DNA of 64,000 nt from Gammaproteobacteria bacterium (GTDB lineage: Bacteria > Pseudomonadota > Gammaproteobacteria > Pseudomonadales > Pseudohongiellaceae). The translations under genes were made by a program, and so were the position numbers. This document shows positions 53,789 to 62,004 of this stretch, in pieces; position 1 is the first letter of the stretch; each line of letters opens with the position of its first letter. The stretch covers positions 248,001-312,000 of the forward strand of contig PASF01000011.1 of the NCBI GenBank assembly GCA_002711845.1. The letters run 5' to 3'. The notes under the pieces were generated by a model, which was given only the letters and a program-made list of their open reading frames with translations, made no database searches and was not told the origin of the DNA.

Positions 53789-54748
53789 GTGGTCTGCCGT
53801 CATGACTGGCTCATTGCGGGATGTGACCGCTTGACGCCAACTGCCCCTCGCCTGCCCGCCGACGTGATAGCACGCTTTCAGACGCCAGCCGTTCGCCATC
53901 TGGCCTGGCTCTGCCAGACGTCTCAGCTCATCAACAGCCCGCTCAGCTTCCGGCCCGAGCACTGGTTGCCGGACGACCTGCTGAAAACCCTTGAACATTG
54001 GGATGAACACCCGGAGACCGGACCGGACGTGTTATGTGAGACGCCGCACTACCGGCTGGGTCTGTACACGGAGCAGCTCTATGATTGCCTGTTGCGCGAC
54101 CTGCTGGGCTGGACCGTCGTCGCCAGAAACCTGCCCATCCGTGCCCACGGTAAAACCCTGGGGGAGCTCGACTTTGTTGTCCGCAACCCTCACACCGGTA
54201 ACAATGAGCACCATGAAATTGCAGTAAAATTTTATCTGGGATACCGGCACCGTAACGCCGCTGGCATTCGCTGGTACGGCCCCAACGCGCGCGACCGGCT
54301 TGACCTCAAATCCGAACGCATGCTGCACCTGCAAAGTCAGCGCTGTCGGCTGCCGGAGACTCTCGATACGCTGGCTGCTGCAGGCATCGAAGCACCATCT
54401 GTGAGCCGCGTATTTATGCCCGGCTATCTATTCTACCCTGTTGACGCCGCGTTGCCGGCACCGGCAACAGCAGACGCCAGTCATCTGCGCGGACACTGGT
54501 TGTCACTGACTGATGCGGGCAATCGCCAGGATACGACAAACTGGGTGGTGTTGCGCAAGCCTCACTGGCTGGGCCCCTGGTCGCAGGTACAGGCGCCCGA
54601 GGTAAATGCCGTGCAATCAGTCTTTCGGGAAATCGCAACCAGTGACACCCCGAGGCTGATGGCAACATTGGCATTTGATCGTGCGGCAGGTTTGTGGCGG
54701 GAAGTTGACCGCTGTTTTGTGGTGCCTGACAGTTGGCCTGGATGCTAG
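53789..54748 (+). CDS. DUF1853 family protein with nuclease-like motif
   Basis: A 319-residue cytoplasmic protein of the DUF1853 family. The family start FQTPAVRHLAWLCQTSQLI is clear. At about residues 126-155 the segment GELDFVVRNPHT...EIAVKFYLG has the spacing E-x-D ... E-x-K that marks PD-(D/E)xK nuclease folds. Later come LDLKSERML and SVSRVFMPGYLFYP. The first start is a GTG at 53789; a TTG at 53831 (MTPTAPRLPADV) would remove 14 residues of doubtful character and is a good alternative. The gene converges with the LysM protein, ending three bases before it. Confidence 0.82.
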   Translation: MVCRHDWLIAGCDRLTPTAPRLPADVIARFQTPAVRHLAWLCQTSQLINSPLSFRPEHWLPDDLLKTLEHWDEHPETGPDVLCETPHYRLGLYTEQLYDCLLRDLLGWTVVARNLPIRAHGKTLGELDFVVRNPHTGNNEHHEIAVKFYLGYRHRNAAGIRWYGPNARDRLDLKSERMLHLQSQRCRLPETLDTLAAAGIEAPSVSRVFMPGYLFYPVDAALPAPATADASHLRGHWLSLTDAGNRQDTTNWVVLRKPHWLGPWSQVQAPEVNAVQSVFREIATSDTPRLMATLAFDRAAGLWREVDRCFVVPDSWPGC

Positions 54749-54751
54749 TGG

Positions 54752-55672
54752 CTAAGAACCATCCAGCACGACGCGAAGCGTCTGCCCAATTTGCAGGAAG
54801 TCACCGGCCAGATCATTCTGGCGGCGCAAAACATCAACACTGGTTTCGTACCGACTGGCGATGCGCCAAAGCGTCTCGCCCCGCTGCACTTTATGAGTCA
54901 CTTCGCGCATCGCCGGCGCCGCATTGGCACTGGCAACAGTTGCTGCGGACGATCGACCCGAGTCGGCCGGCACCGACAACCGCTGGCCGATATGAATCAG
55001 ATCACTGCGCAGACCATTGGCGACCCGCAGCTGCGCAACGGTGGTATTCATGCGGGCTGCGACCGCTGTCAGAGTATCGCCACGCCGCACCGTATATTCC
55101 CGGCTCTCGCCGGTCATGGCCGCCAGATATTGGGTGTAGTTTTCCGGAAACACAGCAACATGATAGTGCGGCGGCCTGCGCTCGCGGGTGACATCCAGTA
55201 CGTAGTTTCTCTCCAGCGACAGCAGCGTGCTTTCCAGCCAGGCACGGCACCGGCCATTGGACGGTATACGCAGATCCACCGCCATGCCGGCCGGGTGTAC
55301 CGACTCATCGGACGCATTGGCGGGCTGACGGGCAATCGGCCGGGTCAGGCTGGTCACGGTGAGCTTTTCTCCACAGGCATTGAAGTACTGTGCGCTCAGT
55401 CGTTCGACCAGGGTTCGCACAGCCGGGCGCGCATAGGGATAGGATACATTGTGCAGGACCATGGTTCTGCTGGGGTTTACCCGCACCAGCTCCCCTGAGT
55501 CAACCAGTTGGGCGACCTGACTGGACGTCTGCACGAATGTATAGCCATGCGTGACGGCATGCTGGTTCTGCTGAGTAATGGACTCCCGCGATCCGCGCAT
55601 GGTCTGTGCATGCGCGGCATTGACCGCGGCAATCAGGAGTATTGCTACGAGTGCTGGTGTCAGGTTCCGCAT
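54752..55672 (-). CDS. Secreted DUF5715/LysM protein, probable peptidoglycan peptidase-like
   Basis: About 306 residues from the ATG at 55672 (MRNLTPALVAILLIAAVNAAHA, signal peptide). The N-terminal domain (about 30-190) has SVHPAGMAVDLRIP and HYHVAVFPE: a His-x(6)-Asp pair and a late H.H that are the zinc ligands pattern of M15-type D,D-peptidases (DUF5715). Two LysM domains follow (about 193-237, YTVRRGDTLTAVAARMN; about 260-304, HKVQRGETLWRIASRYE) and should bind peptidoglycan. A periplasmic cell-wall enzyme is the likely role. It converges with the DUF1853 gene. Confidence 0.82.
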   Translation of the reverse strand: MRNLTPALVAILLIAAVNAAHAQTMRGSRESITQQNQHAVTHGYTFVQTSSQVAQLVDSGELVRVNPSRTMVLHNVSYPYARPAVRTLVERLSAQYFNACGEKLTVTSLTRPIARQPANASDESVHPAGMAVDLRIPSNGRCRAWLESTLLSLERNYVLDVTRERRPPHYHVAVFPENYTQYLAAMTGESREYTVRRGDTLTAVAARMNTTVAQLRVANGLRSDLIHIGQRLSVPADSGRSSAATVASANAAPAMREVTHKVQRGETLWRIASRYETSVDVLRRQNDLAGDFLQIGQTLRVVLDGS

Positions 55673-55929
55673 ACCGTCTGCCCCACTGGTTGTCATCATT
55701 ATTTTTCGACTGCTGATGCATTCTCACGTTAATTATTGAGTTTGTCCAGCACCAACATGATTTTGTTAACAAATATTTTCATTTTTTGCAAATTCGGCGG
55801 CACACGGCAAGCAGACCGCATGACAGATATGACTCGCGTCGGTACCCGCGCATCGATCAAAATCATGGTCACGCCGTGCCCTTTGAGCCCAGGATGGTGG
55901 TAAGGTAAGCCATACACAGGAGGATCACC

Positions 55930-57555
55930 ATGAATCGTCAGCCCAGAACGCTTGTTGTTGCCCTATTAACGCTGGTCCTGAGCCCGTTTGCAGGCGCTCA
56001 GCATTCAGGTCAGAGCTCGCCACCTGCCAGCCAGGTCGGCAGTGACAACGTAGATTTCCGGACGTCCTGCGCAGCATCGACGGCCGACGACTTCAACCGT
56101 GCCGTGGCGCTGATGCACTCTTTCTGGTTTGCGGAAGCCATTGATGCGTTTAATGAAGTACTGACCGAGGACAGCAACTGCGCGATGGCACACTGGGGCA
56201 TCGCGCTCAGCCACTGGGGCAATCCCTTCGCGGGTCAGCGCAACGCCCGTCAGCTTGAGCGCGGCCAGGCCGCGGTGCAACTGGCACAACAGACAGGCTC
56301 GCCGACAGCCCGAGAGGCGCTGTACATTGCTGCGGTCGGACAACTGTTTGCTGACGGCCAGTCCGACACCCAGTATCAGCGCACGGTAGCCTATGAGAAT
56401 ACCATGCAAACGCTGACTGATCGCTACCCCGACGATCGCGAAGGCCAGATATTTTACGCCCTGGCCATCAACCAGAACGCGCAGGCCAGTGATAAGACCT
56501 ATGCCCGGCAGTTGCAGGCTGCCGCCATTCTGGAGCCCTTGTTTGAGGCGCACCCGGCGCACCCCGGACTTGCCCACTACATCATTCATGCCTATGATCA
56601 CCCGCCTCTGGCAGAGCGGGCGCTGCAGGCCGCCGAGGTCTATGCATCGCTGGCGCCCGACGCCCCGCATGCTTTGCATATGCCGTCACACACCTTCACT
56701 CGGGTAGGCAGGTGGCAGGCATCCGTGGATACCAACCTGCGCGCTGCGCAAGCCGCCCGCAGTGACAATGATGCTGGCTCCGAACTGCATGCACTGGACT
56801 ATCAAATCTATGCCTATCTGCAGATGGGCCGCGACCAGGCAGCGTCTGCGGTTGTGGAGCGTGCCCTGTCGCTGACCGAGCAGATCAACATCACCGCCGT
56901 TGGCGCAACCCAGGCCGGCGCATTTGCCATCGCCGCCATTCCGGCACGCTACGCGCTGGAGCGCGAGGATTTTGCCATGGCAGCCAGCCTCGCTGTCCGT
57001 CCGGCAGAGTCCACTCCCCACACGCAGGCCATGACCCATTTCGCACGAGCACTCGGTGCGGCACGGAACGGCGACCCGGAAGCCGCACAAACAGACCTCG
57101 ACATGCTGGCGGTGCTGATGGAGCGCGCAGACACCCACAGTGATGCCTACTGGCATGAGCAGATAGACATTCAACGGCAGGTCGCGCAGGCCTGGGTAAC
57201 CTTTGCCCGGGGGGATCGGGACCATGCCATCGCGCAACTGCGTGCAGCCGCACAAGCCGAGGACGGTACCGACAAGTCCGCGGTTTCGCCCGGACCTTTG
57301 GCACCCGCGCGGGAGCTGCTGGGCATGATGTTACTGGCGGCGGACCAGCCGGCGCTGGCCCTGGTCGAATTCCAGACCACCATGCAGAAAGAACCTAACC
57401 GTTTCCTGGCACTCAAGGGCGCGGCACAGGCAGCCGATGCCGCTGGCGATACGGAGGCAGCGCGCGGCTACTACCGAAACCTGCTGCAAGTGGCTGCCAC
57501 TGCCGATTCAGACCGCCCGGCACTGACGCGGGCCCGAGCCTATCTGGTCAACTAG
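55930..57555 (+). CDS. Secreted tetratricopeptide-repeat protein, 541 residues
   Basis: A signal peptide (MNRQPRTLVVALLTLVLSPFAGA) leads to a periplasmic, helix-rich protein. TPR-like pairs are visible: FNRAVALMHSFWFAEAIDAFNEVLTEDSNCAMAHWGIALS in pieces at about residues 50-95, later EVYASLAPDAPHALHMPSHTFTRVGRW and a C-terminal set GMMLLAADQPALALVEFQTTM. HYIIHAYDHP and HMPSHTF are conserved in this family of secreted TPR proteins, where HxxHxYD could bind a metal. No enzyme activity is known. AGGAGG precedes the ATG. It stands alone. Confidence 0.85.
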   Translation: MNRQPRTLVVALLTLVLSPFAGAQHSGQSSPPASQVGSDNVDFRTSCAASTADDFNRAVALMHSFWFAEAIDAFNEVLTEDSNCAMAHWGIALSHWGNPFAGQRNARQLERGQAAVQLAQQTGSPTAREALYIAAVGQLFADGQSDTQYQRTVAYENTMQTLTDRYPDDREGQIFYALAINQNAQASDKTYARQLQAAAILEPLFEAHPAHPGLAHYIIHAYDHPPLAERALQAAEVYASLAPDAPHALHMPSHTFTRVGRWQASVDTNLRAAQAARSDNDAGSELHALDYQIYAYLQMGRDQAASAVVERALSLTEQINITAVGATQAGAFAIAAIPARYALEREDFAMAASLAVRPAESTPHTQAMTHFARALGAARNGDPEAAQTDLDMLAVLMERADTHSDAYWHEQIDIQRQVAQAWVTFARGDRDHAIAQLRAAAQAEDGTDKSAVSPGPLAPARELLGMMLLAADQPALALVEFQTTMQKEPNRFLALKGAAQAADAAGDTEAARGYYRNLLQVAATADSDRPALTRARAYLVN

Positions 57556-57759
57556 CTGAATGAATGCCGGACATAGAGTGGAGATGTTGTGCGATCACGC
57601 CAATTATTGGTTTCGGAAACCAGACGCCAACCAAAGCATGTCAATTAAACTTTATTTATCAATAACTTAAAAACTGGCACAAACACTGCTTGATTATCTG
57701 CACTGAGAGCGTCAATTCGACGGTCTTATTGTCTAACCGGAATCTTCAGGAGCGTCACT

Positions 57760-58110
57760 GTGCAGTTACCCACACCCCATTTTAGTCCGCTGCCGCTGTA
57801 TGCCAAGGTCATTGCCCTTGTCGTCATTGCCGGCTTTGTACTGATCGGCATTATCGGGCTTGTCCTGCCCATCATCCCGGGCGTACTTTTCCTGTTTCTG
57901 GCCGCACTGCTGTTAACCCGGGTTTCGCGTCGCGCCTCTGTTTATGCGCATAACCACCCGTGGTTCCGCAAGCAGTTGCAATCCTGGCGTGCCAGTGCCG
58001 GACTGTCTTGGGGGCAGCGGGCACGGCTGTCCTTCTGGGTTGCAGCGAAGGCGCTTGTTCAGGGCATGGGCGCGGCAGTCAATCGTGTCGGTAGAGCACG
58101 GCGCCGCTGA
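57760..58110 (+). CDS. DUF454 (YbaN-like) inner-membrane protein
   Basis: A 116-residue membrane protein with a GTG start behind AGGAG. Two close helices (about residues 15-33 and 37-52) contain the family motif GIIGLVLPIIPGVLFLFLAALLLTRVSRR in pieces, followed by HPWFRKQL and a basic amphipathic tail. This is the YbaN/DUF454 or PGPGW-like pattern; no function is established. It converges with the zinc-ribbon/Smr-like gene, 15 bases apart. Confidence 0.8.
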   Translation: MQLPTPHFSPLPLYAKVIALVVIAGFVLIGIIGLVLPIIPGVLFLFLAALLLTRVSRRASVYAHNHPWFRKQLQSWRASAGLSWGQRARLSFWVAAKALVQGMGAAVNRVGRARRR

Positions 58111-58125
58111 GTTGAGGCACACAGT

Positions 58126-58509
58126 TCATAACAGAGGCTTTCGGATACGCACGAGAACGGCGCCGCGGTTTTCTTCAAGGTAGTCCAGAATCGTGGCCTT
58201 GCTGTGCATGAAGTGAAGCTCACCCAGGACAGCATCCCTGATCAGCCCCCCGCCCACAATAAGTCGTACATTTTCTGCGTGGCTTTGCCGCCAGCTACGG
58301 TCAAGTGCGTCATGGAATTTCATCAGCGCCTGCGACACGGTTTCGCGTTGGTGAGCGATATCAACTGTCCGGGTGGAACCATCACTCTGACTCCACAACG
58401 GACTGTCACACTTGGCACAAAACGGTTCGAGATGACGATCCGCAATCGCCCCGGTTGGCTGCGCGTGCAGCAGGCCGCAATAAAGACATTCTCGGGCTTT
58501 TGACTTCAC
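58126..58509 (-). CDS. Zinc-ribbon protein with Smr-like C-terminal region
   Basis: About 127 residues from a GTG at 58509 (MKSKARECLYCGLLHA), seven bases after the AI-2E permease stop. The N-terminal zinc ribbon has CLYC and, 22 residues later, CAKC. The C-terminal part VRLIVGGGLIRDAVLGEL....ILDYLEENRGAVLVRI has the hydrophobic strand, glycine turn and helix order of small MutS-related domains, but the HGxG motif is not exact. The frame is open back to 58617, inside the permease gene, where the residues look like shadow sequence. A nucleic-acid role is possible; not certain. Confidence 0.65.
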   Translation of the reverse strand: MKSKARECLYCGLLHAQPTGAIADRHLEPFCAKCDSPLWSQSDGSTRTVDIAHQRETVSQALMKFHDALDRSWRQSHAENVRLIVGGGLIRDAVLGELHFMHSKATILDYLEENRGAVLVRIRKPLL

Positions 58510-58516
58510 AGGCAAC

Positions 58517-59671
58517 TCATGCGCGGGTTTCGATAATCCGGATCCAGTGCCCGGGGACGCCAAGCTGGCTGGCGGCAAGCTTGATGCACACCAGCAGTGG
58601 TACCGCCAGCAAGACACCCACGACCCCCCACAGCCAGGCCCAAATAATCAGCCAGATCATCAGCACCAGCGGATTGAGACGCATGTGCTTGCCCAGCACG
58701 GTGGGTGTTACAAACTGCGCTTCGACGCCATTAATCACAAAGTACACCAGCGCCGGCACTACTGCGAACGCCACGAAACCATATTGTGCCAGCCCTGCCA
58801 GCGACAACAGACTCAAACCAATAAACATGCCGACGTAGGGTGCGAAATTAAGCAGGCCGACCAGCACTCCCCAGAGCAGCGCATCCTCGACGCCAATCAA
58901 CCAGAGCGCAGCTGCCGTGCTTAGCCCCAGCAAGGCATTGATGACACTGACAGTCAGGATGTAGCGCGACAGCTCGCGTTCAATGGTGTCAATCAGGCCG
59001 TGTGCACTGTCTTTGTCTGATACCTGCGGCATATACCGAATGGCCGAATCAAACAGCCGCGCACCGAAAACCAGCAGGAAGATGGTCAGTGTCAGGCAGG
59101 TCACCAGCTGTGCCAGAAATATCGGGGTCGCGGCAAGCATATAGACCATGAGTTCGACTCCCCCCTGGGTAATACGTTCGGTGACCGCATTATTGTCGCC
59201 TGTCAGCTCTTGCGCAGCCTCCTCGCTGCCTCCAAACAGGCGGGAAAAAAATGCTCGCGACGGATCTTCCTGTTCCTCTTCCGGCGACATACTCCAGGCA
59301 GAGGTCATGGTATCGATCTGTTGCGTGAACGTTGCCGACAGCTCGGGTAAACGTTGCGCCCATTTTTGTATCGGGCCTGCCAATTCCATGCCCAGCAAGG
59401 TAAACGGTACCGCTATCGCGCACAGCAACAAAATGGCCGACACGGCACGGGGGACATGATAGCGCCGAAAAAAATTGACGGCGGGAATAAGCAGCAGCGT
59501 CAGCAGCAGAGCCACCACGATCGGTACCAGCAGGGTCTTGGCAAAATACAGGGTATACAGCAGGGCAAGTGCCAGCAGACCCTGCAGTATTCGAGTCACC
59601 AACCTGACGGGCAATACTGGCTGACGGGTATCCTGATCATCCTGTTGCGGGTTCATCCCTGTCCTACTCAC
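58517..59671 (-). CDS. AI-2E family transporter (PerM/YdiK type)
   Basis: A 384-residue inner-membrane protein with about eight helices: two pairs at the start (about 28-62 and 80-100), a periplasmic loop, and four to five from about 175 to 365. Family segments are FAKTLLVPIVVALLLTLLLIP, GLIDTIERELSRYILTVSVINALLG, GVLVGLLNFAPYVGMFIG and RLNPLVLMIWLIIWAWLWG. Members export autoinducer-2 or act as ion antiporters; specificity is not readable. The loop at residues 125-165 is acidic (MSPEEEQEDPSRAFF). It lies in the minus-strand envelope run. Confidence 0.88.
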   Translation of the reverse strand: MSRTGMNPQQDDQDTRQPVLPVRLVTRILQGLLALALLYTLYFAKTLLVPIVVALLLTLLLIPAVNFFRRYHVPRAVSAILLLCAIAVPFTLLGMELAGPIQKWAQRLPELSATFTQQIDTMTSAWSMSPEEEQEDPSRAFFSRLFGGSEEAAQELTGDNNAVTERITQGGVELMVYMLAATPIFLAQLVTCLTLTIFLLVFGARLFDSAIRYMPQVSDKDSAHGLIDTIERELSRYILTVSVINALLGLSTAAALWLIGVEDALLWGVLVGLLNFAPYVGMFIGLSLLSLAGLAQYGFVAFAVVPALVYFVINGVEAQFVTPTVLGKHMRLNPLVLMIWLIIWAWLWGVVGVLLAVPLLVCIKLAASQLGVPGHWIRIIETRA

Positions 59672-59717
59672 CTTTCCTACTCACCTTTTTTCCTGCTCAA
59701 ATGTTGTTGACCCGTGA

Positions 59718-59981
59718 CTATCCGAACTTCAAAAACCGCGCGACGACCGGTTGCAGCCGGCTTGCGGCCAGCACCGTCGACAACAGGGCCGATATCGTCG
59801 TCCGGCCCGTGGCACTGCCTGCGATGCAGCCAGCGGTAAAACCGCATACGGGAATGATCCAGCCCCGATGACGCCGAAAAGTGCTGATCGGACGCCGGCC
59901 AAGTTGCTGGCTACGCAACTGCTCCCGCTCGACAGCCCGGGCCGCGGCAATGACCCTGAGGACCAGATCTTCACGGGCCAT
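59718..59981 (-). CDS. Small hypothetical membrane-associated protein, 87 residues
   Basis: Starts at the ATG at 59981 (MAREDLVLRVIAAARAVERE), overlapping the end of the holin-like gene by 11 bases; an ATG at 59999 is also in frame. The first half is a charged helix, then RRHRGWIIPVCGFTAGCIAGSATGRT gives one weak membrane segment (about residues 45-65). I do not recognise it. Its place between the holin-X and AI-2E genes, with overlap, indicates a small member of the DUF883/holin-X envelope set. Confidence 0.6.
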   Translation of the reverse strand: MAREDLVLRVIAAARAVEREQLRSQQLGRRPISTFRRHRGWIIPVCGFTAGCIAGSATGRTTISALLSTVLAASRLQPVVARFLKFG

Positions 59982-60399
59982 GTTTAATGTCCTCGACAAT
60001 TTCGTCCAGATACCGCCGGGTCATGGGCAACGTCAGGCTACGACTGTATTTTTTCAACAGCAGCGCTATCGTCATTGTTGCACCTGCCTGTATCGCAAAA
60101 AAAGTGAACAATCCGGCACCGGCCATGCCGCTCTGGCTAAACACCAACCAGGAGACAAAAACCGACAGGCCCAACCAGGTAAAAACAAGTATGGGAAGCA
60201 TCAGCAGCGAAAGCAGCAGCAGACGGCGCAGGTCGCCACTGGCAAGCCGAATCTCAGCCGTTGCCAGTGTCGACAGCGCACCGCCCAGCACGCCAAGCTG
60301 TCGCAACCAGCTCAGCCATGCACTGAGTTCGTCCTGCGCACTGCCGCCCGCCTTGTTTGTGTCAGGCATGACCGGCGGCTCGCGTTGTTCTTCGCTCAT
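59971..60399 (-). CDS. Phage holin-like (holin-X/DUF1469) inner-membrane protein
   Basis: About 142 residues from the ATG at 60399 (MSEEQREPPVMPDTNK). After a soluble start and an amphipathic helix (about 20-50, LSAWLSWLRQLGVLGG) come two membrane segments (about residues 63-88 and 95-118). This is the DUF1469/holin-X pattern found with DUF883 genes in proteobacteria; despite the name there is no phage link here. It starts ten bases after the DUF883 gene stop. Confidence 0.75.
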   Translation of the reverse strand: MSEEQREPPVMPDTNKAGGSAQDELSAWLSWLRQLGVLGGALSTLATAEIRLASGDLRRLLLLSLLMLPILVFTWLGLSVFVSWLVFSQSGMAGAGLFTFFAIQAGATMTIALLLKKYSRSLTLPMTRRYLDEIVEDIKHGP

Positions 60400-60409
60400 C
60401 TCGCGTGCT

Positions 60410-60700
60410 TCAGTTTTTGGAGAAGATCTTCGACAGAACATACCCACCAATAAACGCTATTGCCAGCGCCTGCGCGGGTTTCTCTTTGGCATACTCGATG
60501 GCCGTGCGGGTCATGTCATCGGCCTTGTCTTTGCCCTTGACCAGTTGATCCAGCGCTTCCGCCTTGACATCGAGACCGGCTATTTCTGCGGCGTGGCGAA
60601 AATGCTCTTTTGCCTCAAGCAACTTGTCCAGCGCCTCGCGAGCGGCCTCTCTGCTTGCTTCCAGTTCTGCTTCTGATCCCTGTTTCTTTGCAGTTGCCAT
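60410..60700 (-). CDS. DUF883 (ElaB/YqjD-like) membrane-anchored protein
   Basis: About 96 residues. A long charged helix (EASREAAREALDKLLEAKEHFRHAAEIAG in pieces, residues 8-70) is followed by KEKPAQALAIAFIGGYVLSKIF, the single C-terminal membrane anchor with the family's GG. ElaB/YqjD proteins sit in the inner membrane and bind ribosomes in stationary phase. The second ATG (60700) is preferred because CAGGAG is seven bases before it. Adjacent to the holin-X gene, as usual. Confidence 0.85.
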   Translation of the reverse strand: MATAKKQGSEAELEASREAAREALDKLLEAKEHFRHAAEIAGLDVKAEALDQLVKGKDKADDMTRTAIEYAKEKPAQALAIAFIGGYVLSKIFSKN

Positions 60701-60833
60701 ATCCATTCTCCTGTTGCGGTGAGTCTAACAGTATTGCACTCAATGCCTGTCTTATACTAAAGAAACTCACCTGTACTGGCAAATACCCGACCTCCCGGCA
60801 ACGCTGAAACACCGGTGCCGCCCCCAAACCTCC

Positions 60834-61463
60834 TCAAAGCAGGTTCGTCACGATAATCGCCATCAGGACGCCGGCCAGACAGTAGCCCAGGAGCGCGAGC
60901 AGGCCGTCACGGGTAATCAATGCCAGGCCAAACAATGTCCAGATAAGACCGGCGCCATTGGCGCTGAACGGGACGAATTCCATGGCCGGCGTCAGAAACG
61001 CGGTAGCACCACAGGCCAGCGCCACGGCGTATCGTGACGGTCCCCGTACCAGCATGGCCAAACGTGGCTTCAGCAACCTGTCAACAAAGCCTGATGGTTT
61101 CCTTAAAGCATTCACCGCCTTGCGCATTTTGGCGGCGGAGGCCGATCGCGACAGCAACCACCCGGGCAACCAGAGATGTTCTTCGCGTAACGCCAACTGC
61201 CCGACGGTCAGCAGGACGATAAGGCCCATGACGGTAGGTACGCCCGGCACATCACCCACGATCGGCGCGAGCGTGACCAGGCCTGCCAACAACACCACCG
61301 GACCGAACGACCGTCGACCAATGGTATCCAGCACATCTCCCACCGTCACCGCGCCATCGCCGGACGCGACATCACACAACAGATCGAGCATGGCTTCCAG
61401 ATTGGCAGGCGATTGTGGCTCCGGGTTGTTGTGATGGCTGCCCTGTTGCTCATCTCCGCTCAT
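60834..61463 (-). CDS. ExoD family membrane protein
   Basis: About 209 residues from the ATG at 61463 (MSGDEQQG), fixed by AGGAGGTGAA just before it. After a soluble start come the family segments GDVLDTIGRRSFGPVVLLAGLVTLAPIVGD in pieces (about residues 42-72), PTVMGLIVLLTVGQL and WLPGWLL, and later FVPFSANGAG and three hydrophobic helices up to the end. ExoD was named for exopolysaccharide synthesis in rhizobia; its molecular role is unknown. Confidence 0.85.
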   Translation of the reverse strand: MSGDEQQGSHHNNPEPQSPANLEAMLDLLCDVASGDGAVTVGDVLDTIGRRSFGPVVLLAGLVTLAPIVGDVPGVPTVMGLIVLLTVGQLALREEHLWLPGWLLSRSASAAKMRKAVNALRKPSGFVDRLLKPRLAMLVRGPSRYAVALACGATAFLTPAMEFVPFSANGAGLIWTLFGLALITRDGLLALLGYCLAGVLMAIIVTNLL

Positions 61464-61533
61464 TTCACCTCCTGTGCGACCCACGCCGTAGACATGTGCG
61501 GAATCGCGAACCTGGAAAGGTCACATGGCACTT

Positions 61534-62004
61534 TTAGATATTGTTCAATTGCTGCAGCAAATCGTCAATCTGTCGTTGCAGCGAAGAATCGTCACCGGCA
61601 TGACTGAGTGCCCTGGCCGCCAGCCCCCGGGCGTCAGCATAGCGCTGTTGCTGGTAGCGGATACGTGCCAGCCGATACCAGATCGTGGCATCTCGCGGGC
61701 TGATTCTCAAAGCACGTTCACTGATCGCCGCGGCGCGCTCCAGATCACCCGCCGCGATGGCGGCATCAACCGAGGTCAGCAGTGTTGCAGATGCAGTCGC
61801 TGGTGCAGTTGCCGGTTGCCGCGCCGAGGGCGCTGAACGCGCGGGCGGCGGTGGTGGACCGACCATCCCGGCAGCCTGCCCATGGGTGTCACCGCGGTCC
61901 GGCTGGCTGACCTCAACGGGCGCCGGCTGCCGATTTGCCGGGACATAACTGGCGCAGGCAGGCAGCAGGATCACCGTGGTCAACAACAGCACGCGCAAGG
62001 TCAT
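61534..62004 (-). CDS. TPR lipoprotein, 156 residues
   Basis: The lipoprotein signal MTLRVLLLTTVILLPAC gives lipidation at Cys17. A proline- and alanine-rich linker (about residues 20-75, including GPPPPPARS) precedes two TPR units (about residues 78-150: AIAAGDLERAAAISERAL, RISPRDATIWYRLARIRYQQQRYADAR). Its ATG overlaps the stop of the PBP1b gene by four bases (ATGA). Small TPR lipoproteins beside mrcB are common and may help PBP1b, but this one is not a clear LpoB. Confidence 0.82.
   Translation of the reverse strand: MTLRVLLLTTVILLPACASYVPANRQPAPVEVSQPDRGDTHGQAAGMVGPPPPPARSAPSARQPATAPATASATLLTSVDAAIAAGDLERAAAISERALRISPRDATIWYRLARIRYQQQRYADARGLAARALSHAGDDSSLQRQIDDLLQQLNNI

Noticed and set aside
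59971-60399. Prophage holin
   Set aside because: The holin-X name is historical; neighbours are DUF883, AI-2E and ExoD genes, with no other phage gene.
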